37,138 nucleotides of DNA, from NCBI GenBank assembly GCA_023150565.1, contig JAKLKR010000009.1, forward strand, positions 1 to 37,138, given 5' to 3'. Source of the DNA: Planctomycetota bacterium. Its GTDB lineage: Bacteria; Planctomycetota; UBA11346. Positions 8,685 to 16,615 of this stretch are shown here, one piece after another (within the stretch, counting starts at the first letter, position 1; every line of letters starts with the position of its first letter). The notes under the pieces are model-generated. The model was not told the origin of the DNA. It made no database searches and saw nothing but the letters and a program-made list of their open reading frames with translations. The translations under genes and the position numbers were made by a program.

Positions 8685-9555
8685 GCCCAGGCTCGAGTTC
8701 GACCCGGGATTCCAGGCGGGCCCCCGCCGGGCCGCCGAGATCGTCCGAGATCTGTTCGATCTCGCCGTACTCCTTGCCCGGCTGGTGGTAGACCTGGGTG
8801 GTCAGGCCGTGGTCGGGCTGGCCGAGCCGGGTGCCGATGCCGGGCCCCGGATGCAGCACCAGGCGCAGGCCGGCGCGGCGGGCGGTGATCGGCTGCGGCG
8901 CGACGTAGAGCTTGCGCTGGTCGGCGGCCGGCCCGAGCAGCAGCAGGCCGTCGCGGCGCTCGACCCCGGGCGGGAAGGGCTGCACCAGCGGATCGGGCTG
9001 GTAGCGGCCCCAGCCGTAGCGCAGCCCGGCACCCTCGGGCAGCCCGGGGCCGGGGGTGGCGGCCAGGGCCACCTGGGCGTCGACCGGGACCTGCAGCACC
9101 TGCAGGCAGTGGCGGGGGACGCCGTCGCAGCGCCAGGCCACGGTCAGGCGCAGGCGCGCGCCCACCCAGGCGTAGCGGCGTTCGAGCGCCGGCCAGGCGG
9201 CATCGTCCTGGTCGCCCTGCAGCACCAGCTCGTCGCCGACCAGCGACTGCGCGCGCGCCGGCAGGCGCTCCCAGGCCGCCGGCGGCGGCCAGCGCCAGGC
9301 CGCCTGCGGACCCAGCCAGGCCTGGTGGCCGCCATTGGCGGGCAGGCTGCCCGGTGCCTCGCGCGGCACGAACAGCAGGCTGCGGCCATCGCGATGGTCG
9401 AGCGCCACCAGCCGGCAGCGTTCCCACGACACCACCGCGGTCCACACCCCCTGGTCCGCCGCCCACGCCGCCTCGCCGCGCCAGGTCACCGGCCGCCATT
9501 CGGCCGCGGCCCCGGTTCCGGCCAGGGTCAGGGTCAGGGCGAGCAGCCGGATCAT
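8677..9555 (-). CDS. secreted DUF4380-like protein
   Basis: A 292-aa protein with a Sec signal peptide (MIRLLALTLTLAGTGAAAEW, probable cleavage after AAA). The mature part has NGGHQAWLGPQAAWRWPP, resembling the GGH..W..P segment of DUF4380, a mutarotase-like family found near carbohydrate genes, and a beta-rich remainder. The ATG at 9555 is chosen because the signal peptide begins there; no clear Shine-Dalgarno sequence is seen. The gene lies between the BNR lipoprotein and the pseudopilin gene in the same direction and probably belongs to the LacI-1 regulon. Family assignment is by resemblance only, and the function is unknown. Confidence 0.7.
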   Translation of the reverse strand: MIRLLALTLTLAGTGAAAEWRPVTWRGEAAWAADQGVWTAVVSWERCRLVALDHRDGRSLLFVPREAPGSLPANGGHQAWLGPQAAWRWPPPAAWERLPARAQSLVGDELVLQGDQDDAAWPALERRYAWVGARLRLTVAWRCDGVPRHCLQVLQVPVDAQVALAATPGPGLPEGAGLRYGWGRYQPDPLVQPFPPGVERRDGLLLLGPAADQRKLYVAPQPITARRAGLRLVLHPGPGIGTRLGQPDHGLTTQVYHQPGKEYGEIEQISDDLGGPAGARLESRVELEPGLE

Positions 9556-9580
9556 CCAGGGCCCAGCAGATGGATCACCG

Positions 9581-9698
9581 CCACGACGCCACGACGCCAC
9601 GAAGAAGGTGCAAGGCAGGATCCCCTCCTTCGCCCTGTGGGAGCGAACGTGTGTCCGCATGGATGCCTTTCCGACCGTGGCGCCGTGGCGCCGTGGCG
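9581..9698. repeat. inverted trios of 8-bp repeats around a REP-like sequence
   Basis: Three tandem 8-mers (CCACGACG, CCACGACG, CCACGAAG; 9581-9604) face three tandem copies of CCGTGGCG (9675-9698). These are near reverse complements of each other, about 70 bases apart. Between them, 9637-9658 reads GTGGGAGCGAACGTGTGTCC and onward, like the GTGGGAGCG head of gamma-proteobacterial REPs. The element fills most of the 164-base gap between the BNR lipoprotein gene and the DUF4380-like gene. Confidence 0.5.
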
Positions 9699-9719
9699 GT
9701 CGAATCTCCGGTTCGAAGA

Positions 9720-11927
9720 TCAGGGCGGGTCGAGCCGTGCCCACAGGAAGCCGCTGCCGTTGGTGCCGATGAACACCCGCCCGGGCACGCGCGGGTCGCC
9801 GGCCAGGGTGTTGGGCTGGTTGCCGAAGCGCTGGCCGGCGTCGCCGAGCGGCTGCCAGCTGGCGCCGCGGTCGGCGCTCGCCCACAGGCCCAGCACCCCG
9901 CCGATGCGGCCGAGCACGAACACCGTGGGGGCGTCGCCGCGGCCGGCGCCCACCGCCACCAGCTCGGCCTGTTCGACCCCGGCCACCACGCTGACGCCGG
10001 TGCCGCCGTCGCGCGACCACCACAGGCCCTTGCCGCCGGCGGCGATCCACAGTTCGCCGGCGGCGGCGGGGGCGCAGGCCAGGGCGTGGCTGCGCTCCCA
10101 GGCCAGGGCCGCCCCGGGCAGAAAGCGCACGCCGCCGTCCTCGCTGCGCCACACCCGCCGCTCGTGCAGCAGGTAGAAGGTGGCCGGGCGCACGCGGTCG
10201 GCGGCCAGGGGCTGGTTCCAGGCGAAGATGGTGGGCTTGGCGGCGGGGCCGCGCAGGTCGGCGGCGGGCTCGGCCGCGCGCCAGCTGGCGCCGAAATCGG
10301 CGCTGGTGAACACCCCCTGGCCGTCCTGCAGATGCCACACCAGGTGGCGCGCGCCGGCGTCGACCGCGATGCGCCCGCCGGCGGGCGGGCTGCCGGGCAG
10401 GGCGGCGAAGGGCGTCCAGGTGGCGCCGCCGTCGCGGCTGAGCCCGCCGCCGCCGCGCCCGTGATGGCCGTCGCGGCCCACCGCCGCCACCAGCCGCGGA
10501 TCGCTGGCGGCGCCGTCGATGCCGGTCAGGCCGAGCCCGGCGGGCAGGCCGCAATCCCACACGCTGCGCGCCGGGGCCTGGTCCGGCGTCAGGTGGGCGA
10601 AGCCGCCCACGTCGGCGGCACCGCTCACCAGCTGCACCGGGCCGGCGGGCGGGGCGTACAGGCCGCCGATCGCCACCACCTCCTCATGGCCGTCGACCAG
10701 ATTGGTCCACTGCGGGCGTTCCGCCCACACGTCGTCGGTGCGGTAGGCGGCGTACCAGTCGCTGGCCCACACGCGCCCGGGATGGTGGGGGTCGAAGCCG
10801 AGCCAGAACACGTGCGAGAACCAGTGCCACTGCGGCCACCAGGGGCGGGTTGGCTGGCGCCCGGCCTCGGTGCGTTCCCAGCTCAGGCCGCGGTCGCGGC
10901 TGCGGAACAGCGGCAGGCCATGCTTGCCGGCGGGGACGGCGACCACCCGCGCGGGATCGCGGGGGTCGGCCGCCACCGCCTGGAAGGCCCCGGCGGCGCC
11001 GGCCGGGGCGCGCTCATGCCAGGCGCCGTCGGCGAACAGCGCCAGGCCGGCGGCATGGGCCGCCCACACCCCGCCGGCACCGTCGCCCACCAGCCGCCGC
11101 ACCTGGGCGGGGGCACCGGGGGCGGGCGCGAACGCCACCCCGTCGCCGCCCACCAGCACGCCCTGGCCGGCGGTGGCCAGCCACACCGTGCCGCCGGCGG
11201 GCAGCACCGCCGTCAGCTGCGGCCGGGTGCCATCGGGAGCGGCGGGCAGGGCGACCTCCTGCCAGCTGGCGCCGCCGTCGCCGCTGCGGTGCAGGCCATC
11301 GGCGCGGCTGGCGCACCACACCACCCCCGGCCGGGCGGGATCGTAGGCCAGGCGCTCGCCGTTGGCCTGGTCGCGGTTGCTCGACACGCCGATGGCCAGG
11401 CCGGTGTCCTGCCAGGTGCGGCCGCCGTCGACGCTGCGCACCACCAGGCCGCGGCTGGGCTGGGCCCAGCTGTCGGTGTATTTGCCCAGGGCGGCGACCA
11501 CGGTGGCGCCGGCGGGATCGTGGGGGTCGGCGGCCAGGCTGGCCACCCCGTAGTGGTTCCAGCGCTCGGGGCCGAGGTGGTCGAGCAGCGCGCTCCAGCG
11601 CCGGGCGCCCTCGTCCCAGCGGTAGCAGCCGCCCACGTCGGTGCGCATATAGGCCACATCGCGGCCCTGCGCCGGCAGCGCCAGGCCGGGCACCGCGCCG
11701 CCGCCGCCCAGCGCGATGCGGCCCCAGGCGGGGGCGGCAACCGCGGCGGTAGTGGCAGCGGCGGGCGCCGCCGGACGCGCCGCCGGCGGGGTTTCGCCAG
11801 TGCAGGCGGCGAGCAGCAGGAAAGCGGCGCAGACCGCCAGGGACGGCGGACGCCAGCCCGGCGCCTGAGCGGCGAAGAGCCGGGCTGGAGCCCGGCGCTC
11901 CCAGGGAAGAGCCGGCCGCCCGCTCAC
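9720..11927 (-). CDS. BNR/Asp-box repeat lipoprotein, GH74/sortilin-like beta-propeller
   Basis: A large extracytoplasmic beta-propeller (735 aa from the GTG at 11927). At least seven Asp-box motifs of the SxDxGxxW type are visible, such as SVDGGRTWQ, SGDGGASWQ, SRDRGLSWE, SRDGGATWT, SADFGASWR and SADRGASWQ. Such propellers occur in GH74 xyloglucanases, sialidases and sortilin-like proteins. A lipobox (LLLAAC) precedes Thr-Gly-Glu, so the mature protein is probably a lipoprotein. The GTG overlaps the LacI stop as GTGA, indicating coupling. An in-frame REP copy (11879-11911) encodes part of the unusually long, about 30-residue, n-region, so a later non-ATG start is possible. The substrate is presumably a glycan, but no catalytic pair was assigned. 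Confidence 0.8.
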   Translation of the reverse strand: MSGRPALPWERRAPARLFAAQAPGWRPPSLAVCAAFLLLAACTGETPPAARPAAPAAATTAAVAAPAWGRIALGGGGAVPGLALPAQGRDVAYMRTDVGGCYRWDEGARRWSALLDHLGPERWNHYGVASLAADPHDPAGATVVAALGKYTDSWAQPSRGLVVRSVDGGRTWQDTGLAIGVSSNRDQANGERLAYDPARPGVVWCASRADGLHRSGDGGASWQEVALPAAPDGTRPQLTAVLPAGGTVWLATAGQGVLVGGDGVAFAPAPGAPAQVRRLVGDGAGGVWAAHAAGLALFADGAWHERAPAGAAGAFQAVAADPRDPARVVAVPAGKHGLPLFRSRDRGLSWERTEAGRQPTRPWWPQWHWFSHVFWLGFDPHHPGRVWASDWYAAYRTDDVWAERPQWTNLVDGHEEVVAIGGLYAPPAGPVQLVSGAADVGGFAHLTPDQAPARSVWDCGLPAGLGLTGIDGAASDPRLVAAVGRDGHHGRGGGGLSRDGGATWTPFAALPGSPPAGGRIAVDAGARHLVWHLQDGQGVFTSADFGASWRAAEPAADLRGPAAKPTIFAWNQPLAADRVRPATFYLLHERRVWRSEDGGVRFLPGAALAWERSHALACAPAAAGELWIAAGGKGLWWSRDGGTGVSVVAGVEQAELVAVGAGRGDAPTVFVLGRIGGVLGLWASADRGASWQPLGDAGQRFGNQPNTLAGDPRVPGRVFIGTNGSGFLWARLDPP
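11879..11911 (+). repeat. REP element inside the 5' end of the BNR lipoprotein gene
   Basis: A 33-bp copy with stem GCCGGGCT/AGCCCGGC followed by GCTCCCAGGGAAGAG. It is identical over 33 bases to 26658-26690 and shares its tail with the REPs at 3142-3246. It lies within the first codons of the minus-strand lipoprotein gene. Confidence 0.8.
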
Positions 11928-12940
11928 GCCGTGGTCCCCGGCACCAGCACCCCGGCGACCGTCTCGCTGGCGGGGGCGGCCTCGCCAGCGAGCAGCCGCA
12001 CCAGCAGCGCCGCCGCGCGTTCGCCCAGGCCGTGGCGGGGGTTCTCGATGCGGGTCAGCTCGGGCCAGCCGTTGACCAGCAGGTCGTCGGCGTCGCAGCA
12101 CGCCACCCCCAGGTCGCGGCCGGGCACCAGGCCCCAGCCGGCGAGCAGGGCGAGGGTGCGCAGGGCCACGGTGGGGGTCGACAGCACCAGCCCGGCATCG
12201 GCGCCGAGGGCGGCGCGCAGCCGCTCGGGCGGATCGGTGACGTAGCCCGGCCCGGTCAGCAGCTCCACCAGCGGCACCCCGGCGGCGGCGGCCGCCGCCG
12301 CCACCCCGCGTGCGCGCTCGGCCAGGCTGTAGTGGTCGAGCTTGGCCGGACGCAGCAGCACCAGCCGGCGCCGGCCGCGCGCGAGCAGGGTCTCGGCCGC
12401 CAGGCGCCCGGCGGCGGCCTCGTCGCGGGCGATGCAGCCGCTGGCGGCGCGGCGGTCGGTGTCGAGCCACACCACCCGGTCGCCGGAGGCGTCGAGGCGC
12501 TCGACCACCGAGGCGGGCAGGTGGCTGACCGCCACGAAGGCGTCGAGCAGCTGCTCGCGCAGGGCGCGCACCCGCTCGGGATGATGGCCGTCGAGATCGG
12601 TGAGGCGCACCAGCGAGAGGGTGATGCCGTGCGGTTCGAGCCCGGCGTTGAGCCCGAGCAGGTATTCGTAGGCGGCGAGGTTGGTCAGGCGCGCGCCCGG
12701 GTTGTTGACCACCAGCGCCCCGACCTGGTCGTGGCGGCGGCCGCGCATGGCGCGCGCCATGGCGTTGGGGCGGTAGCCGAGCTCGTCGGCGGCGCGCTGC
12801 ACCGCGGCGCGGGTGGCGGGGCGCACCGGCAGGCCGGGCTTGTCGGCGGCGAGGGCGCGCGAGGCGGTGATCAGCGAGACCCCGGCGCGGGCGGCGACCT
12901 CGCGCAGGGTGGGCTGGCCGGAGGCGGCGATGGGCGGCAT
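11924..12940 (-). CDS. LacI/GalR-family transcriptional regulator (regulator 1)
   Basis: A 338-aa protein. Its N-terminal LacI HTH TLREVAARAGVSLITASRAL (about 11-30) and hinge RPNAMARAMRG are followed by a periplasmic-binding-protein-like sensor domain. The start ATG at 12940 lies three bases after the deacetylase stop, and the gene's own stop overlaps the lipoprotein start, so it is mid-operon. The 14-bp AACGTT-centred sites at 8659-8672 and 13801-13814, in promoters flanking this module, are the likely operators. The inducer is probably a sugar released by the module's enzymes (inference). Confidence 0.92.
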   Translation of the reverse strand: MPPIAASGQPTLREVAARAGVSLITASRALAADKPGLPVRPATRAAVQRAADELGYRPNAMARAMRGRRHDQVGALVVNNPGARLTNLAAYEYLLGLNAGLEPHGITLSLVRLTDLDGHHPERVRALREQLLDAFVAVSHLPASVVERLDASGDRVVWLDTDRRAASGCIARDEAAAGRLAAETLLARGRRRLVLLRPAKLDHYSLAERARGVAAAAAAAGVPLVELLTGPGYVTDPPERLRAALGADAGLVLSTPTVALRTLALLAGWGLVPGRDLGVACCDADDLLVNGWPELTRIENPRHGLGERAAALLVRLLAGEAAPASETVAGVLVPGTTA

Positions 12941-12943
12941 GGG

Positions 12944-13777
12944 CTACTTCCCCGCCGGGCGGGCGGCCAGCCACTCGCTCACGGTCAGGAAGCGGCAGCC
13001 CTGCTCCTTGAGGTGCAGCATGGCCTGGCGGAACTCCTCGAAACGCTCGTCGTCCCACGCCCCGGGATGGCCCTGCATCGCCAGCACCGGCACCTGCCCG
13101 GCCTTGGCGGCGAGGGTCGCGCGCACGTTCTCGGCGTTGGGCTTGAACAACGGCTTCTCCAGCTCGCAGGTGCGCGGGATCACCGCCAGGGTGGTGGTGG
13201 TGCCCTTGGGCGGGCCATAGAACCACACCGCGCGCAGCTGGGCGATGCCGGCCATCGCCTGGTAGGCGGCGGCGGCATCGCCGTCCACCAGCGGCATGCC
13301 GTGCGGGCCGTAGGCGACCATGGCCAGGCCGGTCTTCTCCTGCATCAGCGCCAGCGACCGGGTGATGAGCGCGCCCTGCTCCTCGGCGCTGGCGCCCTTG
13401 AACTCGCCGGTGCGGGTGGCGGTCTCCATCTCTTTGGGGAAGCGGTTGTACCAGCCGTGGTGCCAGTATTCGACCAGCCCGCCGGCGGCCTGCTCCTTGA
13501 GCCAGGCGACGTAACGCGGGCAGTCGCCCTGCAGCGACTCGGCGAAGATGCCGAAGTTGGCCTTGAGCCCCTGTTCCTTGAGGAAGGCGGTGACGCGCAG
13601 CCAGCGCTCCGGGGGCAGCCCGTCGGGGCCCTTGCCGTGGCGGGTGAGATCGTCGAGCTTGACCAGCACCGCCTGGCCCGAAGACGGCTTCACCGCCGCC
13701 GGGCTGGCGCCCTCGGCGGCCGCGAGCCCGCCCGCGGTCAGCAGCAGAAGCCAGGCGAGGAGCGTCGATGGATGCAT
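12944..13777 (-). CDS. secreted polysaccharide-deacetylase-like protein
   Basis: A 277-aa protein with a signal peptide (about 1-20, ending LAAAE). The body looks like the NodB/DUF2334 barrel: VKLDDLTRHG gives the DD metal-site motif, and VEYWHHGWYN and QGHPGAWDD supply candidate His residues. It presumably removes acyl groups from, or binds, an extracellular polysaccharide. The ATG at 13777 has GGAGG five bases upstream (13787-13783). It is the first gene of the LacI-1 operon, with a promoter and operator directly upstream. Confidence 0.8.
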   Translation of the reverse strand: MHPSTLLAWLLLLTAGGLAAAEGASPAAVKPSSGQAVLVKLDDLTRHGKGPDGLPPERWLRVTAFLKEQGLKANFGIFAESLQGDCPRYVAWLKEQAAGGLVEYWHHGWYNRFPKEMETATRTGEFKGASAEEQGALITRSLALMQEKTGLAMVAYGPHGMPLVDGDAAAAYQAMAGIAQLRAVWFYGPPKGTTTTLAVIPRTCELEKPLFKPNAENVRATLAAKAGQVPVLAMQGHPGAWDDERFEEFRQAMLHLKEQGCRFLTVSEWLAARPAGK

Positions 13778-13798
13778 GGCATCCTCCAGATGACGCTG

Positions 13799-13826
13799 AA
13801 GATAACGTTGTCATCGCCAATTGCAA
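13799..13826 (-). promoter_or_regulatory. promoter plus LacI-type operator for the deacetylase-lacI operon
   Basis: On the minus strand TTGCAA (13826-13821), a 16-base spacer and TATCTT (13804-13799) form a promoter. GATAACGTTGTCAT (13801-13814) overlaps the -10 and spacer, at the same place relative to the promoter as in the pseudopilin promoter. This suggests repression by the operon's own LacI protein. Confidence 0.7.
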
Positions 13827-13851
13827 CCGGCGCGGGCAGAGCCCGCACGGC

Positions 13852-14742
13852 TCAGCCGCGGCCGGCGTCGAGGTAGGCGTCGAGCGGCACCAGGCCGAAT
13901 TCGCGCACCAGGTCGGCGATGCCGCGGTCGGCGCGCTCGCAGGTCACCAGCGCCACCCCCAGGGCGCCGCAGCCCTCGATGCGCACGCCCGCGCCCCAGG
14001 CGCGCTGGATGGCGGCGAAGCGGTCCTGGTTGCCGTCGAGGTGGACGATGACGCGGTCGAGGTTGATGCGCGCGCGCGCCACCAGGCTGTAGCCGTTGGC
14101 CGAGGCCAGCACCCGCCCGAGGGGATCGCGGATCTCGCTCAGCACGTCCTTGCAGGCGCCGGCGAAGAACGCCCGCGTCTCGTAGGCCCAGGTCTGCTGC
14201 ATGTGGCCGCCGTGGAACATGCTGCTGAAGGCGAGCACGTCGACGTGCAGCGGGCGGTAGGCGAGGCGCAGCTCCTCGTAGTTGAGGTCGAAGCAGATCG
14301 CCCCGCCGATGCGCCCGGCCGGGCTGTCGACCACCGCCGCGCCGGGGCCGCGCGCCAGGCCCATCTTCACCTCGCCGGTGGTGAGGAAGGTCTTGCGGTA
14401 GGCGCCCAGCACCGCGCCATCGGGGCCGATCACCGCCTGGGCGTTGTAGACCCGGCCGTCCTCCGCCAGCTTGACCGAGCCCACCACCGTGCAGCGGTTG
14501 CGGCGGGCGAAGCCGGCGTAGGCGTCGATCAGCGGCCCGGGCCGCGCCGGGCTCTCGGCGTCGGCCACCGTCTGGGCCACCGATTCCATGCCCTCGCAGG
14601 TCACCACCAGGCCGACCCCGGTGCCGTCCAGGCGCTCGCAGGCGGCGCGGAACTGGGTCAGCGCGGATTCCCGCGCGGTGGGCGCGCCGGTGTGGTCGCT
14701 CTTGTTGAAGTGGACCACCGCGAGGTCGAGGGGGCGCGCCAT
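13852..14742 (-). CDS. carbon-nitrogen hydrolase (nitrilase superfamily)
   Basis: A 296-aa cytoplasmic amidase-like enzyme. The expected Glu-Lys-Cys triad is visible: Glu in VVTCEGME (about residue 50), Lys in GAYRKTFLTTGE (about 118) and Cys in IGGAICFDLNYEELR (about 150). The family hydrolyses C-N bonds of amides or nitriles; the substrate is not predictable. The ATG at 14742 has AGGAGA about eight bases upstream. It is transcribed divergently from LacI regulator 2 across a 105-base intergenic region, so joint control is plausible. Confidence 0.88.
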   Translation of the reverse strand: MARPLDLAVVHFNKSDHTGAPTARESALTQFRAACERLDGTGVGLVVTCEGMESVAQTVADAESPARPGPLIDAYAGFARRNRCTVVGSVKLAEDGRVYNAQAVIGPDGAVLGAYRKTFLTTGEVKMGLARGPGAAVVDSPAGRIGGAICFDLNYEELRLAYRPLHVDVLAFSSMFHGGHMQQTWAYETRAFFAGACKDVLSEIRDPLGRVLASANGYSLVARARINLDRVIVHLDGNQDRFAAIQRAWGAGVRIEGCGALGVALVTCERADRGIADLVREFGLVPLDAYLDAGRG

Positions 14743-14760
14743 CGATCTATCTCCTAAACT

Positions 14761-14788
14761 ATCATAGCACTGAACTAATTGGCGTCCA
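14761..14788 (-). promoter_or_regulatory. promoter of the carbon-nitrogen hydrolase gene
   Basis: On the minus strand TATGAT (14766-14761) is preceded by TGC, making an extended -10 (TGnTATGAT). A TGGACG element lies 16 bases upstream. It is followed by AGGAGA and the ATG at 14742. Confidence 0.55.
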
Positions 14789-14803
14789 TATGGCGGATTC
14801 CGC

Positions 14804-14849
14804 TTGCGGATCGCGGCCCGCCCGGTTATATTTTGATCGTTCCAAATAT
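14804..14849 (+). promoter_or_regulatory. promoter and palindromic operator of LacI regulator 2
   Basis: TTGCGG (14804-14809), a 17-base spacer and TATATT (14827-14832) form a near-ideal promoter. A 22-bp imperfect palindrome at 14828-14849 has perfect outer arms ATATTT/AAATAT and a LacI-style core TGATCGTTCC. It covers the -10, the expected start of transcription and the first two bases of the ATG. Transcription would start only about 8-10 bases before the ATG, and no Shine-Dalgarno sequence fits, so the message is nearly leaderless. Autorepression is inferred. Confidence 0.7.
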
Positions 14850-15870
14850 GTCCAAGATCACCCTCGACATGATCGCCGCGCAAGCCGGCGTCTCGGTCCA
14901 GACGGTGGCCAACGCCCTCGGCGGGCGCCAGGCCACCCGGCCGGCGGCGGCGCAGCGCGCGGCCGGGATCCGCGCCCTGGCCGAACGCCTGGGCTACCGC
15001 CCGGAAAGCGCGGCGCGCGCCACCCGCACCGGGCGCACCATGCAGGTGGGGGTGGTGCTGCGCAATGCGCCCGGCAACCGCTACTGCCATCCGGTGGCGT
15101 TCGAGGCCCTGATGGGCATCAACGAAGGGCTGATGCAGGGCGGCTATGTGATGTCGGTGGTGCGCATCGGCGAGTTCGAGGATCCCCAGCGCCACGGCTC
15201 GCGCGCCCTGCGCGAACACATGCTCGATGGCCTCATCGCCCTCAGCCTGCTGCCGCCGGCGGTGGAGCAGGCGATGGCGGAACGCTTCCCGGCGGTGGTG
15301 TGGTGCGATGCCGGACCCTGGCTGCCCACCTGCTGCCTGCGCCGCGACGAGCGCCGCGCCGGCCGCCTGGCGGTCGAGGCGCTGGCCGCGGCCGGCTTCC
15401 GCCGCCTGGTCTACCTCGGCTCGGCGCGGCCGTCCGAGCTGCACTACAGCGGGCCCGAGCGCTGGGACGGCGCGGCGGAGGCGGCGGCCGAGCGCGGCCT
15501 GGAGCTGGCCGAGCTGCCCGACGACCGCTACCAGTCGACCCGCGACCCGGCGGTGCTGGCGCGGGAGCTGACCCCGGACACCGGGGTGGTGGCCTCGGAC
15601 ATCTACCTCGCCCAGCGCCTCGCCTACGGCGGCATGCGCCTGGGCCGCTGCCCGGGGCGCGACTACGGCCTGGCCTGCTGCGACGACGCGCGCGGCATCA
15701 CCGCCTCGTGGCCCGACCTGGCGCGCGCCTCCTTCGACCGCTTCGACCTCGGCCTGGCCGCCGCGGCCATGCTGCTGCGCCTGCTCGACGGCGACCCGGC
15801 GGGATGCGCCTCGCAGACCATCGCACCGCAGTGGATCGCCGGCGCCACCGCCGGCCGCGCCGGAGGCTGA
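14848..15870 (+). CDS. LacI/GalR-family transcriptional regulator (regulator 2)
   Basis: A 340-aa paralogue of regulator 1. MSKITLDMIAAQAGVSVQTV begins the HTH and RPESAARATRTGR is the hinge, followed by a ligand-binding domain. The ATG at 14848 is chosen because the LacI domain starts there; upstream extension would run through the promoter. It heads a plus-strand operon: the pseudopilin start is three bases after its stop, then come the LamG and GH2-like genes. It probably controls this operon, and possibly the divergent hydrolase, through the palindrome overlapping its own start. Confidence 0.92.
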   Translation: MSKITLDMIAAQAGVSVQTVANALGGRQATRPAAAQRAAGIRALAERLGYRPESAARATRTGRTMQVGVVLRNAPGNRYCHPVAFEALMGINEGLMQGGYVMSVVRIGEFEDPQRHGSRALREHMLDGLIALSLLPPAVEQAMAERFPAVVWCDAGPWLPTCCLRRDERRAGRLAVEALAAAGFRRLVYLGSARPSELHYSGPERWDGAAEAAAERGLELAELPDDRYQSTRDPAVLARELTPDTGVVASDIYLAQRLAYGGMRLGRCPGRDYGLACCDDARGITASWPDLARASFDRFDLGLAAAAMLLRLLDGDPAGCASQTIAPQWIAGATAGRAGG

Positions 15871-15873
15871 CCC

Positions 15874-16557
15874 ATGCGCCGCCACGCCTTCTCGCTGATC
15901 GAGCTGCTGGTGGTCATCGCCATCGTGGCGATCCTGGCGGGGATGCTGATGCCGGTGCTGCGCCAGGTGCAGGAGGCGGCGCGGGCGATGGTGTGCGGCG
16001 GGGCCCTGCGCCAGTTCGGCTGCGCCTTCGAGGCCTACGGCCTCGACAACGAGGGCTTCCTGCCCCCGACCTCGGCCGCCGGGCTGGGCTTCACCCGCGG
16101 CTGGTGGGACTTCGTCATCCCCTACCTCGAGGTGCGCGAGCAGGGCAACGTCTACTCCAAGGCCGACCAGCGCCTGCTGTGGTGCCCGGCGGCCAGGCGC
16201 ATCACCGATGCCGCCGGCACGGTGCAGGGCATGCACTACGGCCCCAACCCCAACATCTGGAGCTTCGGCGGCGGGCAGTGGGGCATGCGTTCGGTCGCCT
16301 GCCCGCGGCCGAGCAGCTACATCCTGCTGGCCGAGATCAACGCCAACCGCGAGTCGGTGGGCTACACCACCGCCGTGGCCGCCAACCCGCGCTTCGTCGG
16401 CAACCAGCTCACCGCCTACCGCATCAGCCACCAGGCGGGCGGAAACGGCGGCCGCTCCAACTACCTGTTCGCCGACTACCACCTCGAACGCCTGTCCGGC
16501 GACATCGGCACCGTGCCCGACGCCGCCAACCTCCAGCGCTACTGGCGCTGGTGGTGA
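15874..16557 (+). CDS. pseudopilin, H-X9-DG-like, paired with LacI regulator 2
   Basis: A 227-aa protein, the same length as the pseudopilin at 7898-8581. The leader is MRRHAFSLIELLVVIAIVAI with a prepilin peptidase site before Phe and Glu at +5. The C-terminal SHQAGGNGGRSNYLFADYHLERL is a good H-X9-D variant. The start lies three bases after the LacI stop, so expression is coupled. With the other module, this gives two copies of a LacI plus single-pseudopilin unit beside glycan-active proteins. Confidence 0.9.
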   Translation: MRRHAFSLIELLVVIAIVAILAGMLMPVLRQVQEAARAMVCGGALRQFGCAFEAYGLDNEGFLPPTSAAGLGFTRGWWDFVIPYLEVREQGNVYSKADQRLLWCPAARRITDAAGTVQGMHYGPNPNIWSFGGGQWGMRSVACPRPSSYILLAEINANRESVGYTTAVAANPRFVGNQLTAYRISHQAGGNGGRSNYLFADYHLERLSGDIGTVPDAANLQRYWRWW

Positions 16558-16615
16558 CCGCGCACCCCCCTTCCGACCCTTCCCCGCGTCCTCCATCCCC
16601 TCTCGGAGCCCCGTC

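Noticed and set aside
9581-9698. Possible small CRISPR array
   Set aside because: Units are 8 bp, directly adjacent without spacers, and inverted between halves; no cas genes are present.
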